Shown here in pieces: positions 18,784 through 27,096 of a stretch of 64,000 bases of DNA. The DNA lies in assembly GCA_947473355.1 (NCBI GenBank), contig CANJCQ010000009.1, positions 1 through 64,000 of the forward strand, written 5' to 3'. The number at the start of each line of letters is the position of its first letter. The stretch's first letter is position 1. Below the pieces are notes generated by a model that was not told the origin of the DNA, did no database searches, and saw nothing but the letters and a program-made list of their open reading frames with translations. The translations under genes and the position numbers were made by a program. Source of the stretch: Sphingomonadaceae bacterium. Its GTDB lineage: Bacteria > Pseudomonadota > Alphaproteobacteria > Sphingomonadales > Sphingomonadaceae.

Positions 18784-19323
18784 TCAATCCTTCTCATTCG
18801 TGCCCATGCTGCGCGCCAGCGATTCCAGCACCGCCCGCAGTTCCGGATCGCCGATATCGCGCAGACTGTCGCCAAGTTCCATGGGAATGGGACGCAGCGA
18901 CGGCGGCGCGGTGGCCGCTTCTTTTGCCGTGGGCGGCTTAACCTCGCCTTGCCGGATCTTCACCCGGGCCACGGCCTTGTAGCCGAAAAAGCGGTTCATC
19001 CGCTCGATGATCTCTGGAATGACCATCGAGATCATCGGCGCATGGGCGGGCAGGACGACCAGCGCGAGGATGCCTTCGCTCTTTTCGCCCGGCGGAAAGC
19101 GGATCGATTCTGGCACGCAGACCCGGGCGTGACGGGCTCCGACGATTTCCGGCCATCGGGTGACCACACTCGACTGGACGAAGCCGAAGCGGCGGAAGGC
19201 AGTGCGGCCGACTTCGGGCATCAGATCGGCAATCGCGCGCGCCTGCCCACCGCGTGGCCGCTCGAACTTGCGGGGGCTACCCGGCCTGGGTCGGTCTGGC
19301 TTGTCTGGCGTGCGGCGTTCCAT
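18784..19323 (-). CDS. dciA: DUF721 protein, DciA-type replicative helicase loader
   Basis: About 179 residues containing the DUF721/DciA domain. The conserved core is VVTRWPEIVGARHARVCVPESI, followed by LVVLPAHAPMISMVIPEIIERMNRFFGYKAVARVKI. DciA is the ancestral loader that places DnaB on DNA in bacteria lacking DnaC/DnaI. I chose ATG 19323, giving MERRTPDKPDRP, because the longer frame to 19437 would run into the mutY promoter and has no family support. It is divergent from mutY with only 29 bp between start codons, so at least one promoter must overlap the other gene. Confidence 0.82.
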   Translation of the reverse strand: MERRTPDKPDRPRPGSPRKFERPRGGQARAIADLMPEVGRTAFRRFGFVQSSVVTRWPEIVGARHARVCVPESIRFPPGEKSEGILALVVLPAHAPMISMVIPEIIERMNRFFGYKAVARVKIRQGEVKPPTAKEAATAPPSLRPIPMELGDSLRDIGDPELRAVLESLARSMGTNEKD

Positions 19324-19352
19324 TGTGCGCCTGGCAATGCCATAGCCCGGCC

Positions 19353-20417
19353 ATGGATGCCAGCGCCCAGACTTCTTCCGGACAATTGCTTGCGTGGTAT
19401 GATGGCCATGCGCGGGTGCTGCCGTGGCGATCCCCACCGGGCGCGCCTCCGCCTGAGCCCTACCGGGTGTGGTTGTCGGAAGTGATGTTGCAGCAGACCA
19501 CGGTTGCAGCGGTCATCCCCTATTTCGAGCGCTTCATCGCCCGCTGGCCCACGGTTGAAGCCTTGGCGGCAGCCGAGGATAGCGATGTCATGGCGGCATG
19601 GGCTGGGCTTGGCTATTATGCCCGCGCGCGCAATCTGCTGGCCTGCGCACGGGCAGTTGCGGCAATGGGCGGGGTATTCCCCCGGACCGAGGCGGAATTG
19701 CGCCAGTTGCCGGGCTTGGGAGCCTATACGGCGGCGGCGGTGGCGGCGATTGCCTTTGGGAACCGCGCAGTGGTGGTCGATGCCAATGTCGAGCGGGTGG
19801 TGGCACGGCTTTTTGCCATTGCGGAGCCATTGCCTGCGGGAAAAGCGGCCATCCGCGCCGGAGCGGAGGCGATTACTCCGGTGGAGCGCCCCGGCGACTT
19901 TGCGCAGGCGATGATGGACCTTGGCGCGACCATCTGTACCTCGCGCAGTCCACGCTGCCTGCTGTGTCCCTTGTCCGAGGCCTGCCTTGCCCGGCGGGCC
20001 GGGGAGGCCGACTTGTATCCGGTAAAGCCCGCAAAAGCTGCGAGGCCTCACCGCAAAGGCCATGCCTGGTGGATCGAGCGCGAGGGCGCGGTCTGGCTGG
20101 TGCGGCGGCAGGGCAAAGGCATGCTGGGCGGTATGCGAGCTCTGCCGGACGACGGCTGGATTGCGGGCCGCGATGGTTCGGGCGAGCCGCCGCTTGCCGG
20201 GCCATGGCTTGCCGGGGGGCAGGTGGCGCATGTCTTCACTCATTTTTCGCTCGAACTGCACTTGCAGCTTTATTCGGGCAAAAATTGGGATAGTCTGGCG
20301 GCAGATGATGGCGAATGGTGGCCGCTCGAACGGATGGACGAGGCAGGGCTGCCAACGCTGTTCGCCAAGGCGGCGCAGCTGGTGCTGGCTGGCAAGGGAG
20401 ATGAAGTTTCAGAATGA
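19353..20417 (+). CDS. mutY: A/G-specific adenine DNA glycosylase MutY
   Basis: 354 residues. The HhH-GPD glycosylase domain shows LSEVMLQQTTVAAV with the catalytic Glu, the helix-hairpin-helix LPGLGAYTAAAV and the catalytic Asp in VDANVERV. The [4Fe-4S] cluster loop follows with C-x6-C-x2-C-x5-C (CTSRSPRCLLCPLSEAC). The C-terminal NUDIX-like 8-oxoG recognition domain includes GGMRALPDDGW and VFTHFSLEL. The enzyme removes adenine mispaired with 8-oxoguanine. ATG 19353 is chosen; a longer frame from 19254 would overlap dciA. Its stop overlaps the next gene by 4 bp (ATGA). Confidence 0.95.
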   Translation: MDASAQTSSGQLLAWYDGHARVLPWRSPPGAPPPEPYRVWLSEVMLQQTTVAAVIPYFERFIARWPTVEALAAAEDSDVMAAWAGLGYYARARNLLACARAVAAMGGVFPRTEAELRQLPGLGAYTAAAVAAIAFGNRAVVVDANVERVVARLFAIAEPLPAGKAAIRAGAEAITPVERPGDFAQAMMDLGATICTSRSPRCLLCPLSEACLARRAGEADLYPVKPAKAARPHRKGHAWWIEREGAVWLVRRQGKGMLGGMRALPDDGWIAGRDGSGEPPLAGPWLAGGQVAHVFTHFSLELHLQLYSGKNWDSLAADDGEWWPLERMDEAGLPTLFAKAAQLVLAGKGDEVSE

Positions 20418-21727
20418 AATCATTGGAATCATTGCAGATACAATTGTCCCGGCGCGCGCTGATCGGCAGTGGCGCATTGCTCAGTGCAGGTCTGGCATTC
20501 GGCGCCGCTCCGACCCGGGCGGCGAGCAGCGTGGGTATGGAAAGCGGTTGGCCGAGCGTCTCCGCTCTGCTCGATCGCTATGTCACACAGCGCAAGTTGC
20601 CCGGCGCGCTGGCCACCTATGGCTGGGGTGACGGACCCATGGCGCAGATCGCGCGGGGCACCGAGGGCTTCGATGATCTGACCGCAGTCAGCGCCAATTC
20701 GCTGTTCCGCCTCTATTCGATGACCAAGCCGGTCACCGGCATGGCGGCGATGATGCTGATCGACGAGGGTAAGCTTAGACTTGACTCGAAGTTAGCTGAC
20801 TATGCCCCTGAATTTGCGCAAATGCAAGTGGCGGTTGATCCGGCCAAGGGCCTCGAATCGCGCCCCGCCACGGCGCAGATCACTATCCGCCACCTGCTCA
20901 CGCATACGTCTGGCATGGGTTATGCCGGGATCACCCCCAACAAGATCGGCGCCGAGCTTTTTCGGCTGGGGCTGCTCCCGGCCAGCATCTCGCATCTGGC
21001 AATCCCTGGCGTGACGTCGCCGGTGCCGACGCCAGGCCCCGACGAATTCCTCCGCCGCGCTGCGACAGTGCCACTGTTGGCCGAGCCCGGCACGCGCTGG
21101 AACTACTCGATGGGGCTCGATGTGCTCGGCATCGTCATCCAGCGCGCCTCGGGGGCGAAGAGCTTTGCCGCATTCCTGCAGGAACGCCTGTTTGATCCCG
21201 CAGGCATGACCAGCAGCTTCTTCCAGGTCAAAAAGATCGACACCGAGCGGTTGGCGACCAATTATGGCCTGCTGGGCGGGGTGCCGATCCCGATCGACCG
21301 GCCGGCCAATTCGATCTACCTCGATCCCGTCCCCTTCGCCTTTGGCGGCGGCGGGCTGGTTTCGGCGCCGGCCGATTATGATCGCTTTCAGCAGATGCTG
21401 GTGGGCCGGGGCATGGTCGGCAGGAAGCGGATCATGCGCGAAAGGGCAGTAGCGCTGGGCACTTCCAACCTGCTGCCTGCCGGGGTCAGCACTGCGGGGA
21501 CCATGGCAAATGGTAGCGGGTTTGGTGCGGGCGGACGGGTTGGACTTGGCGCAGAGGAAGGCCTGTTCGGCTGGTCGGGCGCGGCCGGGACAGTCGGCTT
21601 CGTCAATATGCGGATCGGCCTGCGCGCCGGGCTCTATGTCCAGTTCATGCCGCCGGAGACATATCCGCTGCAAAGGGAATTCCTCGCGGCCACCCGCGAC
21701 GATGTTTTGGTGAGGTTACGTCGATGA
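20414..21727 (+). CDS. serine hydrolase of the beta-lactamase/class C family, probable Tat substrate
   Basis: 437 residues. The N-terminus has a twin-arginine-type signal (SRRALIGSGALLSAGLAFGA), suggesting export of a folded protein. The Ser-x-x-Lys motif is SMTK (Ser102, Lys105), with a Tyr motif in WNYSMGLDVLG and a late GWSGAAGT in place of the usual KTG/HTG strand. This is the class C beta-lactamase-like esterase/peptidase family (COG1680). Substrates range from beta-lactams to esters and D-amino peptides, and nothing here decides among them. It overlaps mutY at its start and nudC at its end by 4 bp each, so the three form a coupled operon. Confidence 0.88.
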   Translation: MKSLESLQIQLSRRALIGSGALLSAGLAFGAAPTRAASSVGMESGWPSVSALLDRYVTQRKLPGALATYGWGDGPMAQIARGTEGFDDLTAVSANSLFRLYSMTKPVTGMAAMMLIDEGKLRLDSKLADYAPEFAQMQVAVDPAKGLESRPATAQITIRHLLTHTSGMGYAGITPNKIGAELFRLGLLPASISHLAIPGVTSPVPTPGPDEFLRRAATVPLLAEPGTRWNYSMGLDVLGIVIQRASGAKSFAAFLQERLFDPAGMTSSFFQVKKIDTERLATNYGLLGGVPIPIDRPANSIYLDPVPFAFGGGGLVSAPADYDRFQQMLVGRGMVGRKRIMRERAVALGTSNLLPAGVSTAGTMANGSGFGAGGRVGLGAEEGLFGWSGAAGTVGFVNMRIGLRAGLYVQFMPPETYPLQREFLAATRDDVLVRLRR

Positions 21728-22614
21728 CATTAGCTACAATCGCATTTTCAGGCTCGCGCATCGACCGCGCCGATCATATCCGCCAGAGCCCCGAGGCATT
21801 GGCTGGGCTGATGAACCACCGTGCCCGGCTGCTCGGGCTTAATGGTCTCGATCCGGTGCTAGCCGACGACGGAAGCCTCGCCTGGGGCAGCCTCGCCGAT
21901 GCCGCGCCTGATGCCGAGCTGGTGTTCCTGGGCCTCAGCGACGAGCGCGGCTGCTTCGCGGCTGTGCCCGCTGCCGGCTCTGTCGCTCCGCCCAATCCGC
22001 GCCTGTGGCAGGGGCTTGGCGCACTCTCGCCAGAGGATCTCGCCACCTATGGCGGCGCGCGTTCGATGGTTGACTGGCATGCCCGCCACCGCTTCTGCGC
22101 ACGCTGTGGCAATGCGACCTCGCTCGCCAAGGGCGGCTGGCAGCGCAATTGCAGCAACGATGCCTGCAATGCCGAACATTTCCCGCGCGTCGATCCGGTG
22201 ACGATCATGCTGGTCGAGCACGAAAATTCGATCCTGCTCGGTCGCCAGCCGCGCTTTCCGGCGGGTAACTATTCGGCACTCGCTGGTTTCGTCGAGCCGG
22301 GCGAGACCATCGAGGAGGCCGTGGCACGCGAGACCTTCGAAGAAGCAGGCGTGCGGGTCCGCGATGTGACCTACGTTATGTGCCAGCCCTGGCCGTTTCC
22401 CTCGTCGCTGATGATCGGCTGCCACGCTTATGCCGACGATCCGGCAGTGACCATCGACAAGAACGAGCTCGACGACGCCTGCTGGTTCACCCGCGCCCAG
22501 GTCGAGGATGCGATGCGCGCGGCACAGGCCGGGGGCAGGGGTGAGGCTTTCGGGGCCCCGCCGCCGTTCGCGGTGGCGCATCATCTGCTTAACTGGTGGG
22601 TGCGGCGGGGATAG
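21724..22614 (+). CDS. nudC: NAD(H) pyrophosphatase / RNA decapping enzyme NudC
   Basis: 296 residues: an N-terminal NudC domain, a zinc ribbon (CARCG then a second Cys pair in NCSNDAC) and a Nudix domain. The Nudix box GX5EX7REUXEEXGU is complete from GFVEPGETIEE through REtfEEAGV. The NudC-specific motif is QPWPFPSSLM (SQPWPFPxS in the family). The enzyme hydrolyses NADH to NMNH and AMP and removes NAD caps from RNA 5' ends. It begins within the stop of the serine hydrolase (ATGA) and is the last gene before the helicase leader. Confidence 0.95.
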   Translation: MTLATIAFSGSRIDRADHIRQSPEALAGLMNHRARLLGLNGLDPVLADDGSLAWGSLADAAPDAELVFLGLSDERGCFAAVPAAGSVAPPNPRLWQGLGALSPEDLATYGGARSMVDWHARHRFCARCGNATSLAKGGWQRNCSNDACNAEHFPRVDPVTIMLVEHENSILLGRQPRFPAGNYSALAGFVEPGETIEEAVARETFEEAGVRVRDVTYVMCQPWPFPSSLMIGCHAYADDPAVTIDKNELDDACWFTRAQVEDAMRAAQAGGRGEAFGAPPPFAVAHHLLNWWVRRG

Positions 22615-22653
22615 CGCATATTTCAGGTCATTTTGCAGCGCAGCGTAATTTTG

Positions 22654-22682
22654 TTGCGTTTTCCAGCAATCTATCCTATATG
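22654..22682 (+). promoter_or_regulatory. candidate sigma-70 promoter for the helicase gene
   Basis: TTGCGT at 22654-22659 and TATATG at 22677-22682 are separated by 17 bp, within a locally AT-rich patch that is rare in this GC-rich window. It would give a leader of about 240 nt. This is by eye only. Confidence 0.35.
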
Positions 22683-22736
22683 CCTCCTCAGCAATCGGCG
22701 CGCGGGTCTTATCCCGGCGCAGTCCCGGCAGCGTGA

Positions 22737-22759
22737 GGTTCGCGTTTCAACGCAGAACC
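22737..22759 (+). promoter_or_regulatory. leader hairpin
   Basis: GGTTCGCGTT, TC, then AACGCAGAACC forms a 10-bp stem with one bulged A and a two-base apex (about four in practice). There is no T-run after it, so it is not an obvious intrinsic terminator. It may be a leader structure affecting translation or stability of the helicase mRNA. Confidence 0.45.
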
Positions 22760-22874
22760 TGCCCGGACTTACGGTAGCCGAAATCGCTCAAAGCTTCCTT
22801 ATTCACGCAGGGTCGCATCTAACGAACCCTTGCATGCGCGCGCCATAATGCCGCGCGCCCGCATCCCATACGAT

Positions 22875-22900
22875 GCTTCGACAAGCTCAGCATGAGCGGA
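22875..22900 (+). repeat. dispersed 26-bp repeat, copy 1
   Basis: The unit (GCTTCGACAAG, CTCAGCATGAGC, GGA) contains two small inverted repeats, CTT-CGAC-AAG and GCTCA-GCA-TGAGC. It matches 45837-45862 inside mtaB at 22 of 26 positions. Repeats of this kind are scattered through sphingomonad genomes. Here it lies in the leader, about 30 bp before the helicase start. Confidence 0.65.
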
Positions 22901-22928
22901 CAGGAGCAGAAGAAAGAGTCATATTACC

Positions 22929-24668
22929 ATGTCCTATTTTACCGACCTTGGCCTTGCCGAGCCTCTCATCCGTGCGCTCCAAACCAAGGGCTATTCCGAT
23001 CCTACTCCAATCCAGAAGCAGGCCATTCCGGCGCTGCTCAAGGGGCGGGACCTGCTCGGCATTGCCCAGACCGGCACCGGCAAGACCGCAGCCTTCTCGC
23101 TGCCCTCGCTGCACCGTCTGGCCGCCGATCCCAAGCCGCGCCAGAACGCCTCGTGCCGCATGCTGGTGCTCTCGCCAACCCGCGAGCTTGCCGCACAAAT
23201 CGCCGATAATATGCGCGGTTATGCCAAATACCTCAGCCTCAACGTGCAATGCGTATTCGGCGGCATCCCCGTCGGCAAGCAGGCCCGCGCACTGGTCAGC
23301 GGCTGCGATGTTCTCGTCGCAACCCCGGGCCGCCTGCTCGATCTGATCGACCAGCGCGCGCTGACTCTTCGCAATGTCGAGATCTTCGTGCTCGACGAGG
23401 CCGACCAGATGATGGACCTCGGTTTCATCGTGCCGCTGAAGCGCGTTGCCAACATGCTGCCCAAGGAACGCCAGAGCCTGTTCTTCTCGGCGACCATGCC
23501 GAAGGCCATTGCTGATCTCGGCAAGCAGTTCATCAACGATCCGGTCCGGGTCGAAGTGACGCCGCAGGCCACCACGGTGGAACGCGTTGACCAGTTCGTC
23601 ACCCACATCAATCAGGCCGAAAAGCAGGCGCTGTTGACGCTCAGCCTCAAGGACGGTCTGGAATCGGGCAAGATTGACCGCGCGCTGGTGTTCACCCGCA
23701 CCAAGCATGGCGCCGACCGCGTCGTGCGCCATCTCAACACCGCCGGCGTCAATGCCGCCGCGATCCATGGCAACAAGAGCCAGCCGCAGCGCACTGCCGC
23801 GCTGAGCGCTTTCCGTCAGGGTTCGACTCCGGTCTTGGTTGCCACCGACATTGCCGCGCGCGGCATTGACGTTTCGGGTGTCAGCCATGTGTTCAATTTC
23901 GAGCTGCCCAACGTGGCCGAGCAATATGTTCACCGCATCGGGCGCACGGCCCGCGCCGGTGCCGACGGCACTTCGGTGAGCTTCGTGGCGCCGGATGAAA
24001 AGCCTTACCTGAAGGACATCGAAAAGTTGACCGGCGTCAAGCTGATGCCGCAGTCTCTCCCTGAGAACTTCGCCAAGCAAGCCGCGCAATTGCCCGCGCC
24101 TTCGCGCAAGCCCGCCGAAGCCGAGCAGGATGCCCGGCGCGACGAGCGTGACCGCAAGGGCCGCTTTGGCGGTGGCGGACGTGGCGATGGTCGTGGGGGT
24201 GGCCAAGGCCGTCCCAACAACAACCGCAGCAATGGCGGGCAGTCGCGTGACGGTCAAAGCCGTGATCAGCACGCGCGCAATGAGCATGTCCGCAAGGAAT
24301 GGGCTCCGCGTGCCAATGGCCCGGTCCACAATCCACTGGCCCATGAAGAGCGCGTTTCCGGCGCACGCATTGACGGTGATCGCCGTCCGGCCCGGCCTGA
24401 AGGCGACCGTCGTCCTGCTCCGCAGGGTGACCGCCGTCCGGCGCCAAATGGCGAGCGTCGCCCCGGTGGCGAACATCGTCCAGCCCGTCCGCAAGGCGAT
24501 CATCGTCCGGCACGCCCGGAAGGCGATCGCCGCCCTGCGCGCCCAGAAGGTGCCCGCCCGCAAAGGGATCGTCCGCAAGGCGATCGTCGCCACAGTGGCC
24601 CCGCTGGCGGTCGCGGCCATCCGCCACGCGACGGTGGCAGCACCCCCGTCCGGCGCCCTTCGCGCTAA
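22929..24668 (+). CDS. DEAD-box ATP-dependent RNA helicase, RhlE-type
   Basis: 579 residues. The helicase core (about 1-375) has the Q motif (PTPIQKQAIP), Walker A AQTGTGKT at 46-53, PTRELAAQI, TPGRLLDLI, the DEAD box (VLDEADQMMDLGF), SAT (FFSATMPK), ARGIDV and HRIGRTARA. It unwinds short RNA duplexes, probably in ribosome assembly or RNA decay, and RhlE is the closest family. After about residue 395 the protein becomes a disordered basic tail: an RGG-like GGGGRGDGRGGGQGRP followed by many degenerate repeats of GDRRPA[RP]PE. This tail probably binds RNA or helps condensation. A 314-bp leader precedes it. Confidence 0.93.
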   Translation: MSYFTDLGLAEPLIRALQTKGYSDPTPIQKQAIPALLKGRDLLGIAQTGTGKTAAFSLPSLHRLAADPKPRQNASCRMLVLSPTRELAAQIADNMRGYAKYLSLNVQCVFGGIPVGKQARALVSGCDVLVATPGRLLDLIDQRALTLRNVEIFVLDEADQMMDLGFIVPLKRVANMLPKERQSLFFSATMPKAIADLGKQFINDPVRVEVTPQATTVERVDQFVTHINQAEKQALLTLSLKDGLESGKIDRALVFTRTKHGADRVVRHLNTAGVNAAAIHGNKSQPQRTAALSAFRQGSTPVLVATDIAARGIDVSGVSHVFNFELPNVAEQYVHRIGRTARAGADGTSVSFVAPDEKPYLKDIEKLTGVKLMPQSLPENFAKQAAQLPAPSRKPAEAEQDARRDERDRKGRFGGGGRGDGRGGGQGRPNNNRSNGGQSRDGQSRDQHARNEHVRKEWAPRANGPVHNPLAHEERVSGARIDGDRRPARPEGDRRPAPQGDRRPAPNGERRPGGEHRPARPQGDHRPARPEGDRRPARPEGARPQRDRPQGDRRHSGPAGGRGHPPRDGGSTPVRRPSR

Positions 24669-24671
24669 AGC

Positions 24672-25067
24672 CTAAACCAGTCCCAGCCGGGCAAGCTCGC
24701 CAGCGAGTTTGCCCGGCATGACGTCCTCCGCGCTCTCGCCTTCAGCGAGATCACGCGGGGCGTCGCTGTCGTTCAGGTAGCGCCAGCCCTGATGCGCGCG
24801 GCGGGGCAGAGGGTGAAGCGCTATCATTGTGGCGGCGATGACAATGTGGGTCTTGCCGCCCTCTGCTTCTGTGAAACGCAGGATCGGCGAGCGGGCCACC
24901 AATTGGTGCTTGAAGATCCAGAACAGCGAACCGCCGATCAGTTCGGCATGTCGCTTGGGCAGATAGCGGGTGGTGAGCAGCGCTTCTTCGCCGCGCCCGG
25001 CAAACCAGCTGTTCATGTCGTCCAGAGATTTGGCGCCAAAGGCGACCTTGGTCAGGTGAAGGGGCAT
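24672..25067 (-). CDS. DUF1489 family protein
   Basis: About 131 residues. I recognise the DUF1489 pattern: an N-terminal LTKVAFGAKSLDDMNSWF, a central LTTRYLPKRHAELIGGSLFWIFKHQLVARSPIL and a C-terminal LHPLPRRAHQGWRYL. It is a conserved alphaproteobacterial cytosolic protein of unknown function. The start ATG at 25067 gives MPLHLTKV; the frame is open to 25184 but that part overlaps mgtE. It follows mgtE by 5 bp, and the two are probably co-transcribed. Confidence 0.8.
   Translation of the reverse strand: MPLHLTKVAFGAKSLDDMNSWFAGRGEEALLTTRYLPKRHAELIGGSLFWIFKHQLVARSPILRFTEAEGGKTHIVIAATMIALHPLPRRAHQGWRYLNDSDAPRDLAEGESAEDVMPGKLAGELARLGLV
24686..24717 (+). terminator. near-perfect 15-bp hairpin at the convergent end of helicase and DUF1489 genes
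   Basis: GCCGGGCAAGCTCGC and GCGAGTTTGCCCGGC face each other across a CA loop; the only imperfection is a G-T pair. It starts 18 bp after the helicase stop and lies inside the last codons of the convergent DUF1489 gene. No T-run follows on either strand, so it is either a U-less terminator or an mRNA 3' end stabiliser. Confidence 0.5.
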
Positions 25068-25072
25068 TTCGG

Positions 25073-26515
25073 CTAGCCGACGATGCCACTTATGCTGGCG
25101 AGCCCGAGGAAGACCAGGAAGCCCATCGAATCGGTGGTCATGGTCACGAATATTGATGACGAGATCGCCGGATCGGCATTCCATTTTTCCAGCGTCAGCG
25201 GAACCAGCACGCCGGCCAGCCCGGCGATGACGATGTTGGTCATCATGGCCGCGGCGATCACCATGCCGAGCGCCATATTGCCGAAGATCAGGCTGACCGC
25301 CACGCCGATGATCACAGCCACAGTGCCGCCATTGAGCAGGGCGATGGTTATTTCACGCTTGACCGCGCGCCACATGTTGGTTGCGGTCAACTGGTTGGTC
25401 GCCAGGGCCCGCACGGTGACCGCAAGGGTTTGCGTCCCGGCATTGCCGCCCAGCCCCGCGACGATCGGCATCAGCGTTGCCAGCGCCACCATCTTCGAAA
25501 TCACGCCTTCGAAACTGGCGATGACCGTCGAGGCGACAGTGGCAGTTGCGAGATTGGCGATCAGCCAGCGCACCCGGCTGATATAGGAATCGCGAATCGG
25601 CTCATTGATATCGCCATCGCCTGCGCCCGACAGCAGCAGGGCATCCTCGCCAGCTTCTTCCTGGATGATGTGGACAATGTCATCGACGGTGATCTGGCCT
25701 ACCAGTCGCCCCGATTCGTCGACCACGGCCGCTGAAATCAGGGCATATTTCTGGAACCGCAGCGCCACTTCTTCCTGATCCATCGTCACTGGAATCAAGG
25801 TCTGGTCGCGCTTCATGACATCGCTGAGCGTTACCGAGCGCGGCGTGCGCAGGATCCACGACAGCGCGCAGGAACCGACCGGGTGATGGCCCGCATCGAC
25901 AATGAACACTTCCCAGAATTCGGTCGCGAGATCGGGATTTTCGCGCAGGAAATCGATAAGGTCGCCGACCGTGCGGTGTTCCGGAAAAGCCACGTAGTCG
26001 CGGCTCATCAGGCGCCCGGCGGTCTCCTCGCCGTATGACAGTGCGCTCTCGATCGCGGCGCGATCTTCCGGCTCCATCTCGGCGAGCACGGCCTGCTGGT
26101 CGTCCTCGTCGAGATCTTCGATCATCGCGACCGCATCATCGGTATCGAGCTGTTCGGCGATATCGGCGAGGGTTTCGGCGGGCAGGTCTTCGAGGAAAAG
26201 CTCGCGGACATAGTCGTTGAGCTCGGCGATAACCTCGACGCCCATCAGGTCGCTGATCGCGCGAGCCAGCGGGCGGCGCTGATCGCGGCCGATCAGTTCG
26301 AACAGGTCGGCGATGTCGGCCGGGTGGAGCGGTTCGACCAGATCGTAGACCTGGTCTGTTTCATCCCGCGCCAGTGCCTCGCTTATCCGGCGGATAAAAT
26401 CGGGCTTGAGGCGGTTATCGTCGTCGAAGCGGTCGCTCGAATCCTGCGCACGCGACTCTGTGGCTGCCATGGTGGCGCTATCGATCAGCCGGTCATCGTA
26501 GTCCTCGGGATTCAT
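25073..26515 (-). CDS. mgtE: magnesium transporter MgtE
   Basis: 480 residues with the MgtE plan: an N-terminal superhelical domain (DLVEPLHPADIADLFELI ... LEDLPAETLADIAEQLD), two CBS domains (about 155-275, including VGQITVDDIVHII) and five C-terminal transmembrane helices with the pore motif GLGGNAGTQTLAV. It is a Mg2+ channel gated by cytosolic Mg2+ binding at the N and CBS domains. The ATG at 26515 has no rival. It is divergent from the cyclophilin gene at 26635 and followed by the DUF1489 gene. Confidence 0.95.
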   Translation of the reverse strand: MNPEDYDDRLIDSATMAATESRAQDSSDRFDDDNRLKPDFIRRISEALARDETDQVYDLVEPLHPADIADLFELIGRDQRRPLARAISDLMGVEVIAELNDYVRELFLEDLPAETLADIAEQLDTDDAVAMIEDLDEDDQQAVLAEMEPEDRAAIESALSYGEETAGRLMSRDYVAFPEHRTVGDLIDFLRENPDLATEFWEVFIVDAGHHPVGSCALSWILRTPRSVTLSDVMKRDQTLIPVTMDQEEVALRFQKYALISAAVVDESGRLVGQITVDDIVHIIQEEAGEDALLLSGAGDGDINEPIRDSYISRVRWLIANLATATVASTVIASFEGVISKMVALATLMPIVAGLGGNAGTQTLAVTVRALATNQLTATNMWRAVKREITIALLNGGTVAVIIGVAVSLIFGNMALGMVIAAAMMTNIVIAGLAGVLVPLTLEKWNADPAISSSIFVTMTTDSMGFLVFLGLASISGIVG

Positions 26516-26634
26516 GGGCGACGGTCTAGGCCGGTAAATCGCAAAAGCAACCGGGCAGGCGCTGCGCCAGAGCCTCAGGGCGTGACATTGTGATAAACCG
26601 CCCTATATCGAGCCGCGAAATTCAGGAGAATGCC

Positions 26635-27081
26635 ATGTCAGATACCCTTACCCTCACGCTCGCGACCGGTGATGTCGTCATCAAGCTGCGCCCCGATCTG
26701 GCCCCCGGCCACGTTGCCCATATCAGCGAACTTGTCGGCGAAGGCTTCTATGACGGCTTGACCTTCCACCGCGTCATTCCCGGCTTCATGGCGCAGGGCG
26801 GCTGCCCCAATGGCTCAGGCATGGGCGGCTCATCGAAGCCCGATCTCAAGGCTGAATTCAATGCCGAGCCGCATGTCCGCGGCGTCTGCTCGATGGCTCG
26901 CTCATCCAGTCCGAATTCGGCCAACAGCCAATTTTTCATCTGCTTCGACGATGCCTCCTTCCTCGATAAGCAATACACTGTCTGGGGCGTGGTCGAGAGC
27001 GGCATGGAACATGTCGATGCCCTGCCCAAGGGCGAACCCCCGCGCGAGCCGGGCAAAATCGTCAAGGCAGTGGTTAGCTGA
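26635..27081 (+). CDS. cyclophilin-type peptidyl-prolyl cis-trans isomerase
   Basis: 148 residues, cytosolic (no signal). The cyclophilin core is clear: GLTFHRVIPGFMAQGGCPNG, GGSSKPDLKAEFN and SPNSANSQFFICF with the active-site Arg, Phe, Met and Gln. It catalyses cis-trans isomerisation of proline peptide bonds during folding. ATG 26635 has CAGGAG seven bases before it; the upstream in-frame extension to 26590 is not used. It is convergent with the lipid kinase gene, whose stop is 16 bp away. Confidence 0.93.
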   Translation: MSDTLTLTLATGDVVIKLRPDLAPGHVAHISELVGEGFYDGLTFHRVIPGFMAQGGCPNGSGMGGSSKPDLKAEFNAEPHVRGVCSMARSSSPNSANSQFFICFDDASFLDKQYTVWGVVESGMEHVDALPKGEPPREPGKIVKAVVS

Positions 27082-27096
27082 GGGGCTGGCGCCTCA

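Larger units (their letters stand above)
22615..22928 (+). other. 314 bp non-coding leader upstream of the DEAD-box helicase
   Basis: No convincing gene lies here. The open 71-codon frame at 22633-22848 has no family resemblance and no ribosome site. The stretch holds a candidate promoter (22654-22682), a tight hairpin (22737-22759), a GCGCGC inverted repeat around 22836-22860 and a dispersed-repeat copy (22875-22900), then a purine-rich AGGAGCAGAAGAAAG that serves as the ribosome-binding region of the helicase. Long structured 5' leaders are common on cold-inducible RNA helicase genes; a regulatory leader is an inference. Confidence 0.5.
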
